The position numbers were made by a program, and so were the translations under genes. From Whitmania pigra (taxonomy: Eukaryota; Annelida; Clitellata; Hirudinida; Haemopidae), in contig JAJTWR010000344.1 in NCBI GenBank assembly GCA_021613335.1, forward strand, positions 473,448 to 537,447: 64,000 nucleotides of DNA, in the 5' to 3' direction. Below the pieces are notes generated by a model. It had not been told where the DNA came from. It saw only the letters and a list, made by a program, of their open reading frames with translations, and searched no databases. Positions 46,801 to 60,500 of this stretch are shown here, piece after piece (within the stretch, counting starts at the first letter, position 1; each line of letters starts with the position of its first letter).

Positions 46801-48389
46801 GAAGCTAATCTTTATGCAGTTTTTGTTGTTGTGTTCAATTTTGGATGAGGGTTGAGATTACCAGTGATACCTAATGCAAATTATCTGATTTGTAATATGC
46901 ATCAATGTGCATCAGAGATATCTGAGCATCCCATCCATTAACATAACACCCCCTCACTGGCAATACTGATTGGTGGAAACATGACATATAATGAATGTTG
47001 TTTTTTACCAATGTATGGTGTGCCCGCATGGCCTAATAGTTAAGGTTGTGCCTCTCACGATGGCCCTGCTGTGGTATCCTAATCATCTAGCTAAGCAACG
47101 GACATTATTAAAACATTTTTTACCAATGAATGCAGGGATGGCTACACAGGGATAACCTACTAAGTTAGGAAAAATTAGAGCTTATTGATTTTATCATTAA
47201 AAATTATGCTTAAAACTTACACTTGAAACTCTTCAGATAGCAGAAGTTATCAATTTCATAGCAGTTTAATTTTGGGTTTCTCTGACTATCAAAAAATATA
47301 TATGCATAAATGAAGTTAGTTGATTATTTGATATAAAGTATTAGCTCTGCAGAAAAAAATCTCGCAGTTGGTAATGTACATGAATGGTTAATTATAGTTT
47401 CCTTCAGGTAGATAAGGCATATTCAGGTCTTTGATACATTTAGATAAAACATTCTTCAAACATTTAGACAAAATGGAAAGGGTTTTTCATGCCAGATTGT
47501 ATTTGGATATGCATTTGATTCATAATGATTTTGCTTGATCTTATTGCTAATTGAAAGCAAGACTCAAGCCTCTTGAGGCAATTTGATTCCTCTGACACTG
47601 TAAGGGATTGTCTCAAAATCAGAATATCCTTAGATATTTTTCTTTATTTTTAAATGTTTCAATGAAATTTCAATCATTTGACAATTAACTTGTTACAGGT
47701 ATTGATTCTTATCAGCACTGATTTGGCAAAAAAACTCCCAACATGGAAAAGTGAATTAAATGAAATTCGTAAAATGATGGATAGTCTTGTCAACCAAGTA
47801 ATTTTATTAAATAAGTATTACATTTGTGACCCAGTTTATTTTTCAGTAAAACTTTATTTTTAATGTAGGGCTTTCTTCAAGAAAATATGAAGTTATGGAA
47901 GTACCATTGGGATATACAACTTTATAAAGCCCTTGAACACCAATATCAGAGGGGAATTGTAACCCTTAATGATGTTATGCCAGAATTTAAAGTGGATTTA
48001 ATATACAAGTTAGTTAGAACAGCCAATATAGATTTTTTAATATTAAATTTTAAGGTTCCACATCACATACACTGTACATTTATTAAGAAGTTTGAAATTA
48101 AGCTTTGTTTCTGAGCATTATGAAGAAAATAATCTAATTAGTTATAAACAGATCTAGAAGAATCTAATTTAAAAAGAACTTGGCAACTTTATCTTCAGTT
48201 ATCATCATACCAAGACAAATTTGAATTTGATACATAGATGCGACATTGGCCTCTTGCTGTAGTAATATAATAATAATAATGACAATGACAATAACAATAA
48301 CAATAACAATAACAATAACAATAACAACAACAATAACAACAACAACGATAATAATAATAATAATAATAAATAATAATAATAATAATAAC

Positions 48390-48438
<49 letters not shown>

Positions 48439-48479
48439 TAGTAATAATAATAATAATGATAAGGATTGACTGATGATGA

Positions 48480-48513
<34 letters not shown>

Positions 48514-48560
48514 GGTGATGGTGATGGTGATTGTGGTGGTGGTGGTGGTGATGGTGATGG

Positions 48561-48594
<34 letters not shown>

Positions 48595-51500
48595 TGATGA
48601 TGATGATGATGATGATAATAATAATAATAATAATAATAATAAATTTATAAAGAGCCATGTGCATAGGCACTAAAAAATTGTATAATTACAAGAAAAATAT
48701 GGAGGGTCATGTAATTGAGACATATGAAGGCCATTAGTAGCACTTTGGAATTGGTTCTGCTGTTGTCCATCAATTAGTTAAGAATAGGAGATATGCAATC
48801 ATATTTGGTCTTGAGCTTGGCATTTGCATTGATGACATGAAACAAATTTTCAAATTTAGAGACTTGGGTAACTTGATAGTTGAGTTGCAATAGTTGAGGG
48901 CAGAAAGGATTAGAGAGATTTGGGTCTCTTATGATCAGATATAAAAAAAACTTTTGATTTGCCTGCGAACAGCAATGAAAGCAAAAGCTGTTATGTGTCG
49001 TGTTTGCAACTCAGCTCGCATGGGAGTGCCCTCTGGTAGGGGCGATACATAAATGGTGGATCGATTAAGAAGTGCCTTCACATTCTATTTGGATACTTAA
49101 GGGACTCAAAAAATTGGCTAAATACAAATGTAAATAACTTGTTAAGTGAGAAGAACTGACTCCAGTAATAAAACTAGCAATTTTATTGGCTTATTAAATT
49201 TGTAATTTAACCTGAATCTTATATTTATTTTTATATGTTTTGGTTAATTGATTAAAATGTCTATTAAACTTTCAGCTCACATCAAATCAGTTTTAGGCCA
49301 TCATTAGAGGAATTACGAGCAAAATATTTTAGAGAATTAAGAAAGTTTTGCAATATACCCTATGCCTTCAAAGGAGTGGGTGACAATGCTGGAGATGGTA
49401 TGTTCGTTAACATTTCAGAAAAAAGTTCTGAAGTGTTAGCCAGGTGTTTCTCTCAGACTGCACAGGTTTTTAATAACTTGGAAAAAGTGCCTTCCAACTT
49501 TAGGGTTAAATTGATTGTAATACTTAGGATAGCCATTAAAAATATATATTTAAAATAATGTATTTTAGTCATGGATTGCCTTGGGATGCATTAATTTGGA
49601 AGAAACTTCTTGGAATGCTTTGCAGGATGTCACAGACTGGGAACAAAATTTCAAGTTCTTAAAAGTGAAAAGCAAAGACATTGATAAGATTCCAAAGTAA
49701 TTAAGTAACTTATTTCATAACAATTAGTTGTAAAATTTGAGGTCTATTATGTTTAGTTATGTAATATTTTGATTAACTTTCCATTTAGCGAAATAAACAT
49801 TGGATGTGTACTGATTAATATCCTTCCATTGAAATTGTCTGTTGAAGAACATGTACAAAATCTTTTTGATGCTCTTACTATCAGCTTGAAGAAGTCCATT
49901 TTTGCACACATGAGTACCATTGAGCATTTCATAAATTCAGGATCTGAAATGTTTGTTCAGAATTTACAAAATGTTGATGAAATTAATATGATGAACATGA
50001 AACACATTGAACTATTGAAAGATATGCAGAAGGTATTCACACTTTGAAGATGCCTTTTACATGTATTTCTAGTATTATCAAATATTTATTAATTTTTTCA
50101 ATGGTGATTTTATTTACATTTTGTCTTATGTTACATTTTTAACATCCTTTCTCAAATGTTGAGATATCTGATAAAAGTGGGTCTCATTAGATATATTCTA
50201 AAAAGATTTTTTTTATATCAATCAGGTGCAAGATATTTTTAAAGCAATATATTCAAAAAACAAATTGCTCATTTCTTCTGCTGGTGTTGGAGTTGATACA
50301 ATCAAAGATTTAAGAATCAGATGGGATAGATTTGAAGATATGTCAAGAAGTCATGAAGAGAAATTGAAGAATGAGGTTATTTGTCTTAAATACATTAAAC
50401 ATTTTAAATGTAAAGCTCAATCCTTTTATACTCTATTTGATAGATGGAAGTGTTGAAGAACATGTCCATATCAAAGTGTAGTGAGTTTGAACAAGAGGTT
50501 GAGAAGTTCATCAAAAAGCTTTCTGTATTTAAGAGCAAAGAGGGTAAGGACAATAAACATTATTCTTTGGCAAATATTGAGGATCTTATGGAGATTTCAA
50601 AGGATTTCGCTGATATAAAATCAAGAAAAAATGCACTTGAGTGAGATCTTGTTTTTATTTTTATTAAGCCATAGCTTGGAAAATTAAAATATTTGAGTAA
50701 TTTTTATAGGTCGGAATGCCAACTTTTTGGAATAGATCCACCAAATCTAAATACTTATACAAATATTGAAAGGGATATGGAAATTACATCTTTATTGTTA
50801 AATACTTTATTGGACTTTCAAAATGAATTGAAGAAGTTTGAAGAAGAACCATGGATAACTTTCAGGTTGGAATTTTTTTAAACTTTAAATAATCAGATAA
50901 CATTTAAGCTATAAACATTTTATTGTCTTATTAATTTACTGAATTAATAAATTGATTACAGATCAAAATATTTTTCATTTGATACCTTTCTCGACCAATG
51001 GCTTGATAAGTTTGAATTATCAAAAAACTCAACCCTCATTGCTGGAGTTGTAAAGGAAATCAAATTTTATAAAGAAGTAAAAATTAGTGCTTATTGTCAT
51101 AATATTTGAACTGATAATTCCATTATATTTAGAATATTCCATAGCACTTGTGATTTTTAGGAAATAATACCAATTTTGAAGTGGGTGAGGGGAGATGCAT
51201 TTTCTGAAGAAAACTGGTCTGAGATGTTTTCCCTTATGGACCTACCTAATTATGAGAGAATTAAAGTCACTGATTTAAAGTTTGGAAATGTTTTGCAACA
51301 AAGTCATCAAATTGTTGCTAGAATGGATCACATAAAAGTATTTCATTACGTTATTATAATAGGTGTGAATGTAATTTTTATTGTACTTGCTAGGAACTTA
51401 ATTCAAAAGCTCAGAGTGAAATAGTCATCAGAGATGCTTTAAAAGAACTGGAAGCATGGGGATCTGGAGCAATGTTTTCCCTTACCCAATCAGAGAATCA

Positions 51501-54500
51501 TTCTCAGCATAGCATAAGTCTTATCAAAGATTGGAAAGATCTATTTACACGAGTAAGTAATTGTTTTATGCCATCATGATAATCATCTAAATGTTTAAAT
51601 TTTTGTCTAGGTTGGGGAAAACCAATCAATAGTGCAGTCATTGAAAAATTCTCCACATTACAAATATTTCTTTGAGAAAGTTACTCAGTGGGATACAAAA
51701 ATATCTGATCTTGATGTTATTTTGCATAATTTGAATCAGATTCAGAGAAGATGGGTTTATTTGGAACCTGTTTTTGTAAAGGGGGCCTTAAAGAAGGAAG
51801 AGGGAAGATTCAAAAAAATTGATGATGAATTCAGGTGAACTTTTTGGATTAATGCTGCAACAAGTTTTCTAACTTGAAATTTATGTCGGTCTTAGAAAGT
51901 TAATGAATGACATTAAAAGAGACCCAAAAGTTGCTTCATTGCTTTTTAAAATTGGGTTGAAAACCAGCCTAACCAACATGCTGGATTCATTGCACAGATG
52001 CCAAAAGACTCTCTTGGATTATCTTGAGGTTTTATTTAAAATTATAATGTACCTGAAGGCTCTTCATTTTTAAGGACTTTATTTTTATGAATTTCTTTAT
52101 TTTATATTAAGTTATTTTTTATAATTATTGTTGTCTATTGTCTAACTTTCTAAAATTGCTGATAAAGCATTGTGGTACAAACACTGTTTTAATTAACCTT
52201 TGAAAAGAGAAACAGTTTTTTTTAACATTTGAATTCAAACTGAAATTTGGAATTTCATGTTGGAAATGTTGCATTGTTATGTATTATTTATTTACTCCAT
52301 CTTTTTGAATTCATAGGCTAATTTATCATTGAATAAAGGAATGTAATGTTATTATATGAACTACTTGCATGTCAAAGCCAAATGAAAGAAATATCTGCTC
52401 TGTTTTGTTTAATAAACTATCATATTATCTCTGGGTTAAGGGCAATAACTAATTAACAAAAAGAGCCTGTTATGCTATGCATATGGCACTAAATAAATGA
52501 AGTACATTTACATTTAAATAATTTAACAATAGAGTTTTTACATTGTAATAATTATTTAACACAAACAAATAATTTGTTTAATTGTCATTCAATGTTTTTA
52601 GAATAAAAGACTTTCATTTCCAAGATTTTACTTCATCGGAGATGATGATCTTTTGGAAATTCTAGGACAAGCAAGCAATCCTACAGTGATACAAAGTCAT
52701 CTGAAAAAATTATTTTCTGGCATCAACAGTGTCAAACTTAATAAAACAAACAATTATATCACTTCTATGGTCTCAATGGAAGGGGAAGTTGTTCCACTTA
52801 AGAAAGAAATCAAATTAGAGAAGGATGTTGAGGTTGATTAATTTATTGATGTGATGTGTAATGCGTGTACTTCAAACATTATGGCCTTCAATATTGACAT
52901 TCCTCTTCAATTTGTTGTGAATCAAAAAGTTTCCATATTTTGTAGAGTAATTTGTAACAATTAATTAACAAAATAATTAATAATACAATCAATAAACAAA
53001 AATTGATGTAATATTGTCAAAGCAATAACTGAAATAAGACTAATTTTTAAAGTTTACTTTCCTTGTAAACCACATTTACTGCATAAATCCAAGTAAGAAA
53101 TCCAAAACATGGCTTTATAAAATTTGCTTAACATTCAATGTCTTGAGATAAGACAGATCACATACAAATTTGTGTTTGTATGGATTTTATGATTTCTTAA
53201 TTGACTTAAGTTTTTAGAACTCATATTTAAAAAAAAATTATTTCAGTTATGGCTAAATATTTTGACAAATGAAATGAAAAGCACTCTGAAAGAAATGATA
53301 AATCAATGCTTGTCACAATCAGGCAATGAACTTGATTCAAACACTTATCCATCTCAGGTCAAGCAAAGCAACTCTAAAAATGACTGATTTCATAAAACAT
53401 CATTTTTGAGTGTTGCATTTTACAGGTTCTATGTTTGGCAGAAAAGATTCACTTTACTCACAAATGTGAGGTTTCTATTGAAAGGCAAAATCTAAGAAGT
53501 TTGGAGACGGAACTAAGAGAAAAACTTGAATATTATACATCAATGAATGCTGATTTGAAAGATAATGAGCAAGACTCATCTTCTGCATTAGAACTCAAGC
53601 TAAAGGATCTCATATATGATACTATCAATCACATTGACATTGTAGGGATGTTACAGACAAATTCTGTGACTTCTCTAGGAGACTGGTCTTGGCAGAAACA
53701 GTTGAGGTATAAGTTGTTCTTATGAATTTTAACTAAATTTCTCACTAAAATCTGTAATTCTTGTCTATAGATTTTACAATTTGCAAGATGGGTTCTGCAA
53801 AATAAAAATGGGTGACCCAGAAATGAAGTACACATTTGAATATACTTATGAATATCAAGGAAATTTTCCTAAACTTGTCCACACACCCCTGACAGACAAG
53901 TGTTACTTGACTTTAACTCAGGGTATGTTCAAAGACATTCTTCTTTGGATCATTTGAATTTATAATTGGTCTCCCTTAACAGCTATGTCAGCTGGCTTGG
54001 GAGGTGCTCCTTATGGACCTGCAGGAACTGGAAAAACAGAATCTGTGAAAGCCCTTGGGGGGATCTTTGGCAGACAAGTTCTTGTATTTAACTGTGACGA
54101 GGTTATTTTTGAATTATTCCAAAATAATTATTTATTCAAAATTAATTTTGAAAAGATGAAGTTCTTATTTTATATAACTGTTGTAGGGCATCGATGTCAA
54201 ATCAATGGGTCGCATCTTTATTGGACTTGTTCAGTGTGGTGCCTGGGGTTGTTTTGATGAATTTAACAGACTTGATGAACATGTGCTCTCAGCTATTTCT
54301 ATGCAGATTCAAATGATTCAAGATGCCATTAAAAATAAAAACTCATCTCTCAATCTGCTTGGAAAAACAGTTTGTTTAAACTTATGTAATTTAATATGAG
54401 CTCATTTTACTTATTCTGATTTTTATGAAGGTGGCTGTGGACAGAAATACAGGAATATTTATTACTATGAATCCTGCTGGTAAAGATTATGGAGGGAGGC

Positions 54501-57500
54501 AGAAACTTCCAGATAATTTAAAGCAACTTTTTAGACCCATTTCCATGTCTCATCCAGATAATGAGCTCATTGCTGAAGTGATTCTTTTTTCGGAGGGATT
54601 CAAAGATGCAAAACCACTAGGCAGAAAGATTGTGACTATGTTTGATCTCTGCAGGTTGGTCAGACATGATTTATTTAATAAATGAAAGGAGGCTGCTTTA
54701 CTTGAAAATCTAACAATTTAACATTATTACTTTATTTGATTTGTAATTATCAATAGTATTAGAATTGATGTAATTTGTTGAATTAATTTTAGGAGCTTGC
54801 TTTCATCACAACAACATTATGATTGGGGTTTGAGATCCATTAAGAGTGTTCTCAAAACTTGTGGTTCTCTTCTTGTAAAAGTAAAGAAAGACTCTGTTGA
54901 TAACTGTTTGTATAACCTTTAAATATTTATTGCATAAGTTTGTATTAAATTAAATATTTACATAAAAGTATGTAATGCAGCAGTTGGACCAAAAGTTGAG
55001 GCTCAGTTAGTTATACAAGCAATACAAATGAATACCATCTCCAAACTTACCACTTCTGACAAGACTTTGTTCCAATTGCTTTCTCGAGACATTTTTATGG
55101 ACGTTGATTTTGTTGAAGTAGAAAATAATGCTTTATACTCAAATTTAGAGGAGGTATACAAAGAACATCATTATGGAATACTTAAAAGTCAAGTTAGCAT
55201 TTTTGATTTATTAAATTCTTTTTGAATTGCTTCAAATGAAATGATTCTAAACTTTATCATTGTAAGATGACAAAGTCGATTGAGTTATTGGAACAACTCA
55301 AGCAACGCATGGGTGTGCTTATTGTCGGTCCAAGTGGATCAGGAAAGTCAACTCTATGGAAGAATCTGAGACAAGCATTAGTTAGATCTGGTCAGCAAGT
55401 CAAATTGCACGTTCTTAATCCCAAAGCTATGCCAAAAGCTCAGGCAAGTGGTTTTTTTGAGGATTAATGCATACATGCTGATGTATCATCTTTCATTAAG
55501 CTTTCTTATTATAGCTTCTTGGTCAAATTGATGTTGATACAAGAGAATGGATCGATGGTGTTTTGACTGCATTTGCCCGGCAAGTTATCAAAGAGCCAAG
55601 AGAAGTAACATCATGGATAATTTGTGATGGAGATATTGACCCAGAATGGATTGAGTCTTTGAATTCAGTGCTGGATGATAACCACTTACTCACCCTTCCA
55701 TCTGGTGAAAGGATTCAACTTGGTACTAATGTTAATTTTATTTTTGAGACTCATGAACTGGGTTACGCTTCTCCCGCAACTATATCCAGGATGGGAATGC
55801 TTTTTCTGAGGTAATCATTGCTACTACTTACAGTATATGAGACAAGTTAGCTTTCATTTATCTGATTTTTTGAGTTCCTTAAGTATCAAGATAGGATGTT
55901 AATGCACTACTGGTTGGTTGGTTATTTATTAACGTCTATTTCATAACTAGATGATTAGGACGGGCAATGCACTACTTAATCAATCTACCATTTATATGGT
56001 GCCCCTACCCGAGGGCGTTCCATGGCGATGCAGGCTGGGTTGTGAACACGACACAAACACGATGTTATTGCTACTGCTGCATGCATGAACTTACCAATTC
56101 GGCCAATCTGCACTTGTTCACTTAATAAGACTGGATGAGGAATTTAAGCAAGGACTCAAGAAAAGCCTGAAGGATGGATTAGTGAAATCCTTCCGTGACT
56201 TCATCTACAACAAGTGCATTGAGAGATTTGGGGTCGTGCCTGTCAAACGACACAAACTCAGACACCTCAAATTGGGAAAAAAATGGGATTCGCCATCGGT
56301 GGAAAATGGCTAAAGAAGATGAGAGAGAAGGACTATCTGTCCTATGGGAGGACGTGAAGAGATGAGTGGGGACTTGCGACGTAAAGAAAGAGGGAGACAG
56401 GAAATATGAGAGGAGGTGAGCTATGAGAAGCTTTTTTAGCAATCCATACAGATATGGGAGATCGCTACTAGACCATCTGTAATCAGGAGAACTTTCTGTA
56501 GAGCAAGACAAGTTGGAGGAACACTTACTCAAAACATATAGTGACTCCCTCCACCATGAGTTTCTACAGAAAAGATCTGACATCCAGCGGTGCCTCTGCT
56601 GACCAGTCTCTTTTGCTTGGCATCTCCTTTGCTTGAGGAGGTGAGTAGTTGGAGTAGTTGTGAGGAAAGCAAGAAACTGATAAGTGCCAGGGCCCAACGG
56701 AGTTCCCTATCTCCTATACAAAAGATGTCTCAAGACACTATACCTGCTGCATTCCCTCATTTAAAGAGTGTAATCATTGGCCACAGTCGATGATGCGTGG
56801 AAAAAGGCAGAGGGAGTCTACATTCCAAAGGAGAAAGACTCCAATGGTCTGAATCAATTCACCTACTGAGTTTGTATGTCCTATGGCTGGACCTAGCATG
56901 CAGATCTATTGATGGACCTGGAAGTGAGAGGACACTGGACAGACCTATTCCCCATCGAGATTGGTGCAAGGGACATAGTCAGCAGGTCGACTTACACTTT
57001 TCTCACCAAGATTGGATTGTCGAGCTGAAAGAGAACAAAGGCTATGACAAGGATGTCTGAAGCCGCTGAAGTGGCTTCATTCTAGATCTGGCACATGAGA
57101 AGCCAGAAAAAGTCTTAAGGGGCCACTGGTATGAATGATCCACCGGACAACAGGAACAAGAGATGCGGTATTATTGGAAGAAATGAGCCGACTGCAGACT
57201 CGCAAAGCAACATGAACTGCGGACCAAACCGCGGCCACGAAAAGTCCTGCAGTGGAGTTTCAAAATTTTTTATCTCTAGCTGCTTCTACAAAAAAATTAG
57301 ATGGCTTCTTCACATCAACACGAAGAAGACATTAAGAGCCTTCGCAGTCACTCCAATCCAGGCAGCAGTGACCGGCATAATAAGGCCAACGAGTGCCTCT
57401 CACAGCTGGCAGTAAGAGTTGGGTCCAGAAAGACAAAATCAACAGAGATACCTGGCTGATCACCATATGCGGCTCGCCCTGAAAACATAGGGAGATTCAA

Positions 57501-60500
57501 AGGGCTAATTCTAAAATTAAAATCAGTTATAAATAACTTTTCTAAAAGTTTTATAACCAATATTTTTCATTTGAAAAACTGAAAGAAAAAACAAGTAAAA
57601 AGCTTTTAAAACTGAATAATTTGAATTGGTTCAAGATAAAAAAAGATTGTAAGTGATAATGGTGAAGTGAAAGAAGTGAAGTGATAAATTAATTGTAATA
57701 TATTTTCAGAAGTCATTGCAATTGCACCAATAATTCATGTTTATATTATTTGGTGTTAGATTAATTACTTGGTAAGTGCTACATTAAGGTTTACTAGTGG
57801 AGCTATTTGAAACATCCACTGCATGAAACCTGTTTTGATAAATTCATGTCCTACAGTGGCTTTAACAGCCACTTCCATCAAGAATAACATCTGAATAAAT
57901 TTGTTTTCATTCTTAGTGAGGAAGACATTTCTATTGAAGCAGTGGTACTGAGATGGTTGAAGTCAAGGCGTGACGATATGAGAGATATGCTCCAAAACTG
58001 GATTGACGCTTATTTTTATCGATTGATCGATTGGGTGAAGAAAGAGGTGGGAGCTGCAAAATAGTTTTTTTTGTGAAGCTATTAGGCTGGAATAAATATT
58101 AGTAAATTCATACTTCTGACTCTGCAGGGAGAGTTCCATTTAGCTACAAGCTTATTAAGTGCTGTGCAAACTGGGCTGTATCATGTTCAAGAGGTTCAAC
58201 ATTTGCAGCAATTTATTGCTGGCCTCTTCAAAGGCCTTGCTGGCAATATGACTGAGTTTTCAAAAAAGAAATTCTCAGAAGAAGTAAGCTCGTTTTTTGA
58301 TGCATAGCATTGTTAATATTGTTAATATCATGTTAGCTTGTAAATTTCTATATGATATTTGAAGATCTTTGCAATGCTTGGGGAGCATCCACCAGATGAA
58401 AAAGATATTTTAAACTTTAAATTTGATGAAACACTGCAGGCTATTGTCAGATATGGTGTCAAGGTATACTAATTTGAAAGAAATGTTTGTTCAAAATTGT
58501 TGATAGTGTTAACTAAAAAACTATTTAATGCAGCATGAAAAAGAATTTTTGTCCAATGAAGAGACAGGTATAGTGATGACTGCTGATGTTGAAAGATTCT
58601 TGGATGAAATCAGCATTCACCTTGCACCAGTTGCATATCACCCATTCATTGTGTTAGGACCGCCAGGGTGTGGCAAGAGGTATCTTTATGATGAATTTGG
58701 AAAATTTCCCTATGCTAGTTCTGATCTAATAATCAATAACTTCAGGTTTCTAATTGAACATTGCTTAGAAAATATGAATTCCTGCCAATTAGTAGTGATT
58801 CACTGTTCTGCTCATACAAGTCCTAAGCATCTCATTCAGAAACTCAAACAAGTTTGCACAATTATGAGTGGTAGCTCAGGAAGAACATACAAACCAAGAA
58901 ATAGTGAAAAACTGGTACTACTCTTGAAAGGAATTAATTTCCCATCAATGGACAAGTGGGGTACAAGTATCTTCCTAGCATTTTTGCATCAGGTTACCTG
59001 CATTGTTAAATTTATATTTTGTATTTAGCCAATTTTTTGAGTGCCTTATGTGTCCAGGTAGGATGTGAAGGCACTTCTTAATCAATCTACCATTTGTATA
59101 GTGCTCTTACCTGCGGGAGCTTCCTGACAGTATGGGCTGGGTTGTGAACACGACACATAGTGGATGTTGTTGTTACTGCTGCATGCAGGAACGCTATCCA
59201 TTTGGCCAACCTGTTAAAGTATGAAATGCATTTAAGAAAGGTTAAAAGTTAAAAATGAGAAACAACACCACTTTCCTTAATGTCCTTGATTCTATACTTA
59301 TGCACCATACATGTTAACTACTCTTTTATTACATTAAAAATGGACTGAAGTTCTTGACTGATTATATTTATGTATATTGTTAATATCTTTTTTTGAAAAA
59401 AGATTAAAAATTACTTTGTGATGATCCCTAATAATGACAATCTGCCTTTAAATGATCTAAAATGTTTGTCTAAATTTATTTGTTATTTATTATGTGATTT
59501 TTCAATTAGATAATCACCTATAAGGGGTTTTATGATTCTGGATTGGAGTTTGTTGGCCTGGAAGGTATCCAAATTGTCATCAGCTTGTCTATTGGAATTT
59601 CTGATCTCTCCATCCTATCCAGCAGAATAATCTCTGTCATGAACATTTGTTCAATCAAGTGATTAAGTTTTTACTTTTCTTTTTTACATTTTTAAAAAGT
59701 TATTTATTATCCAAAATTACCTAAATTTTAATTATCTTACTCTTTAGCTATCCACATCCAGAACAGCTTCAAGTTATTTATAGCAGTTACCTGGTTTCTT
59801 CTATTTATCCAGCTTTTTCAAAACATGTTTTCTGGGGAAAGCCTTCAAATGTTGATTTGCTTTCAAAATCGATGATATCATTGTTACATGAGTTGCATAA
59901 AAATTTTAATGTTAATGATCATTGTCATTACATCTTCAATCTTTCTCATATATCTCAGTGGGCAAATAATTTCTCCTTATATAATTTAGCTGAAATTGCT
60001 TCTCATTCTTCTTCAAGTAATCTCTTACATGTTTGGTTCTATGAAGCCACATGTCTCTTTAGGAGTAGATTGGTTGGCAGCAATGCAAAAACAACATTTG
60101 ACCAACTTATTAACAGCGTTCTTGAAACTGTTTGGTCGACGAATACACAGAAACTTTTCAAAGGTCAGTATTGAACTGGATTAAAGGGAAATTGATCTAT
60201 CATAATCCTGTTTTGAAGATTGTAAAAATGATATCATAATTTTGGATTAAATATATGTTATTCTGCATTTGCAGATGATTCAGTGTTTGTAGCTTGCACT
60301 CTGGATGGTGCAATGATAAAAAAAAATAAATATTTATCAAGGCTTTCATTAGAGAGTTATGAAACTGCCCTATTTAAAGTCTTATCTAAGTACAGTGAGT
60401 TTGTTAAGTGGTACATTTCATAACTTGTTATAGAAAACTGATTTACTTTATTATTAACTTTTAGACAAAGAATTTGCTGAGCAGACTATTGCTTTTTATC

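Larger units (their letters stand above)
43878..53357 (+). other. DYNC2H1 exons 1-26: N-terminal tail and linker
   Basis: Exons: 43878-44066, 44135-44386(uncertain end), 44471-44572 (or from 44490), 44659-44836, 44908-45140, 45203-45525, 45587-45734, 45809-45969, 46078-46273, 46353-46458, 46520-46653, 47699-47797, 47869-48008, 49276-49504, 49569-49696, 49789-50032, 50226-50375, 50444-50640, 50710-50865, 50962-51076, 51161-51337, 51394-51552, 51611-51834, 51896-52028, 52602-52832, 53247-53357. The tail is the dimerisation and intermediate-chain platform. The linker (later exons, with [20 protein letters not shown] and [14 protein letters not shown]) is the mechanical lever. Introns are mostly 60-300 nt; the largest (48009-49275) holds a long microsatellite and a SINE. 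Confidence 0.92.
54793..58046 (+). other. DYNC2H1 exons 32-36: AAA2
   Basis: Exons 54793-54905, 54981-55192, 55267-55443, 55515-55810, 57917-58046. The P-loop [11 protein letters not shown] is in exon 34, and [20 protein letters not shown] with [10 protein letters not shown] is in exon 35. Exon 34 ends CTCAG followed by GCAAGT, a textbook GC-AG donor, and the next exon resumes with [12 protein letters not shown] in phase. Intron 35 (55811-57916) is 2.1 kb and carries a SINE and a composite LINE. Confidence 0.93.

Noticed and set aside
48164..48670. 168-residue minus-strand open frame rich in His and Ile, and plus-strand Asn/Met frames
   Set aside because: It is the translation of a compound trinucleotide microsatellite in a dynein intron.
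56179..56697. 172-residue minus-strand open frame
   Set aside because: It lies antisense to a decayed LINE and shows no family features; the plus strand carries the recognisable retrotransposon blocks.
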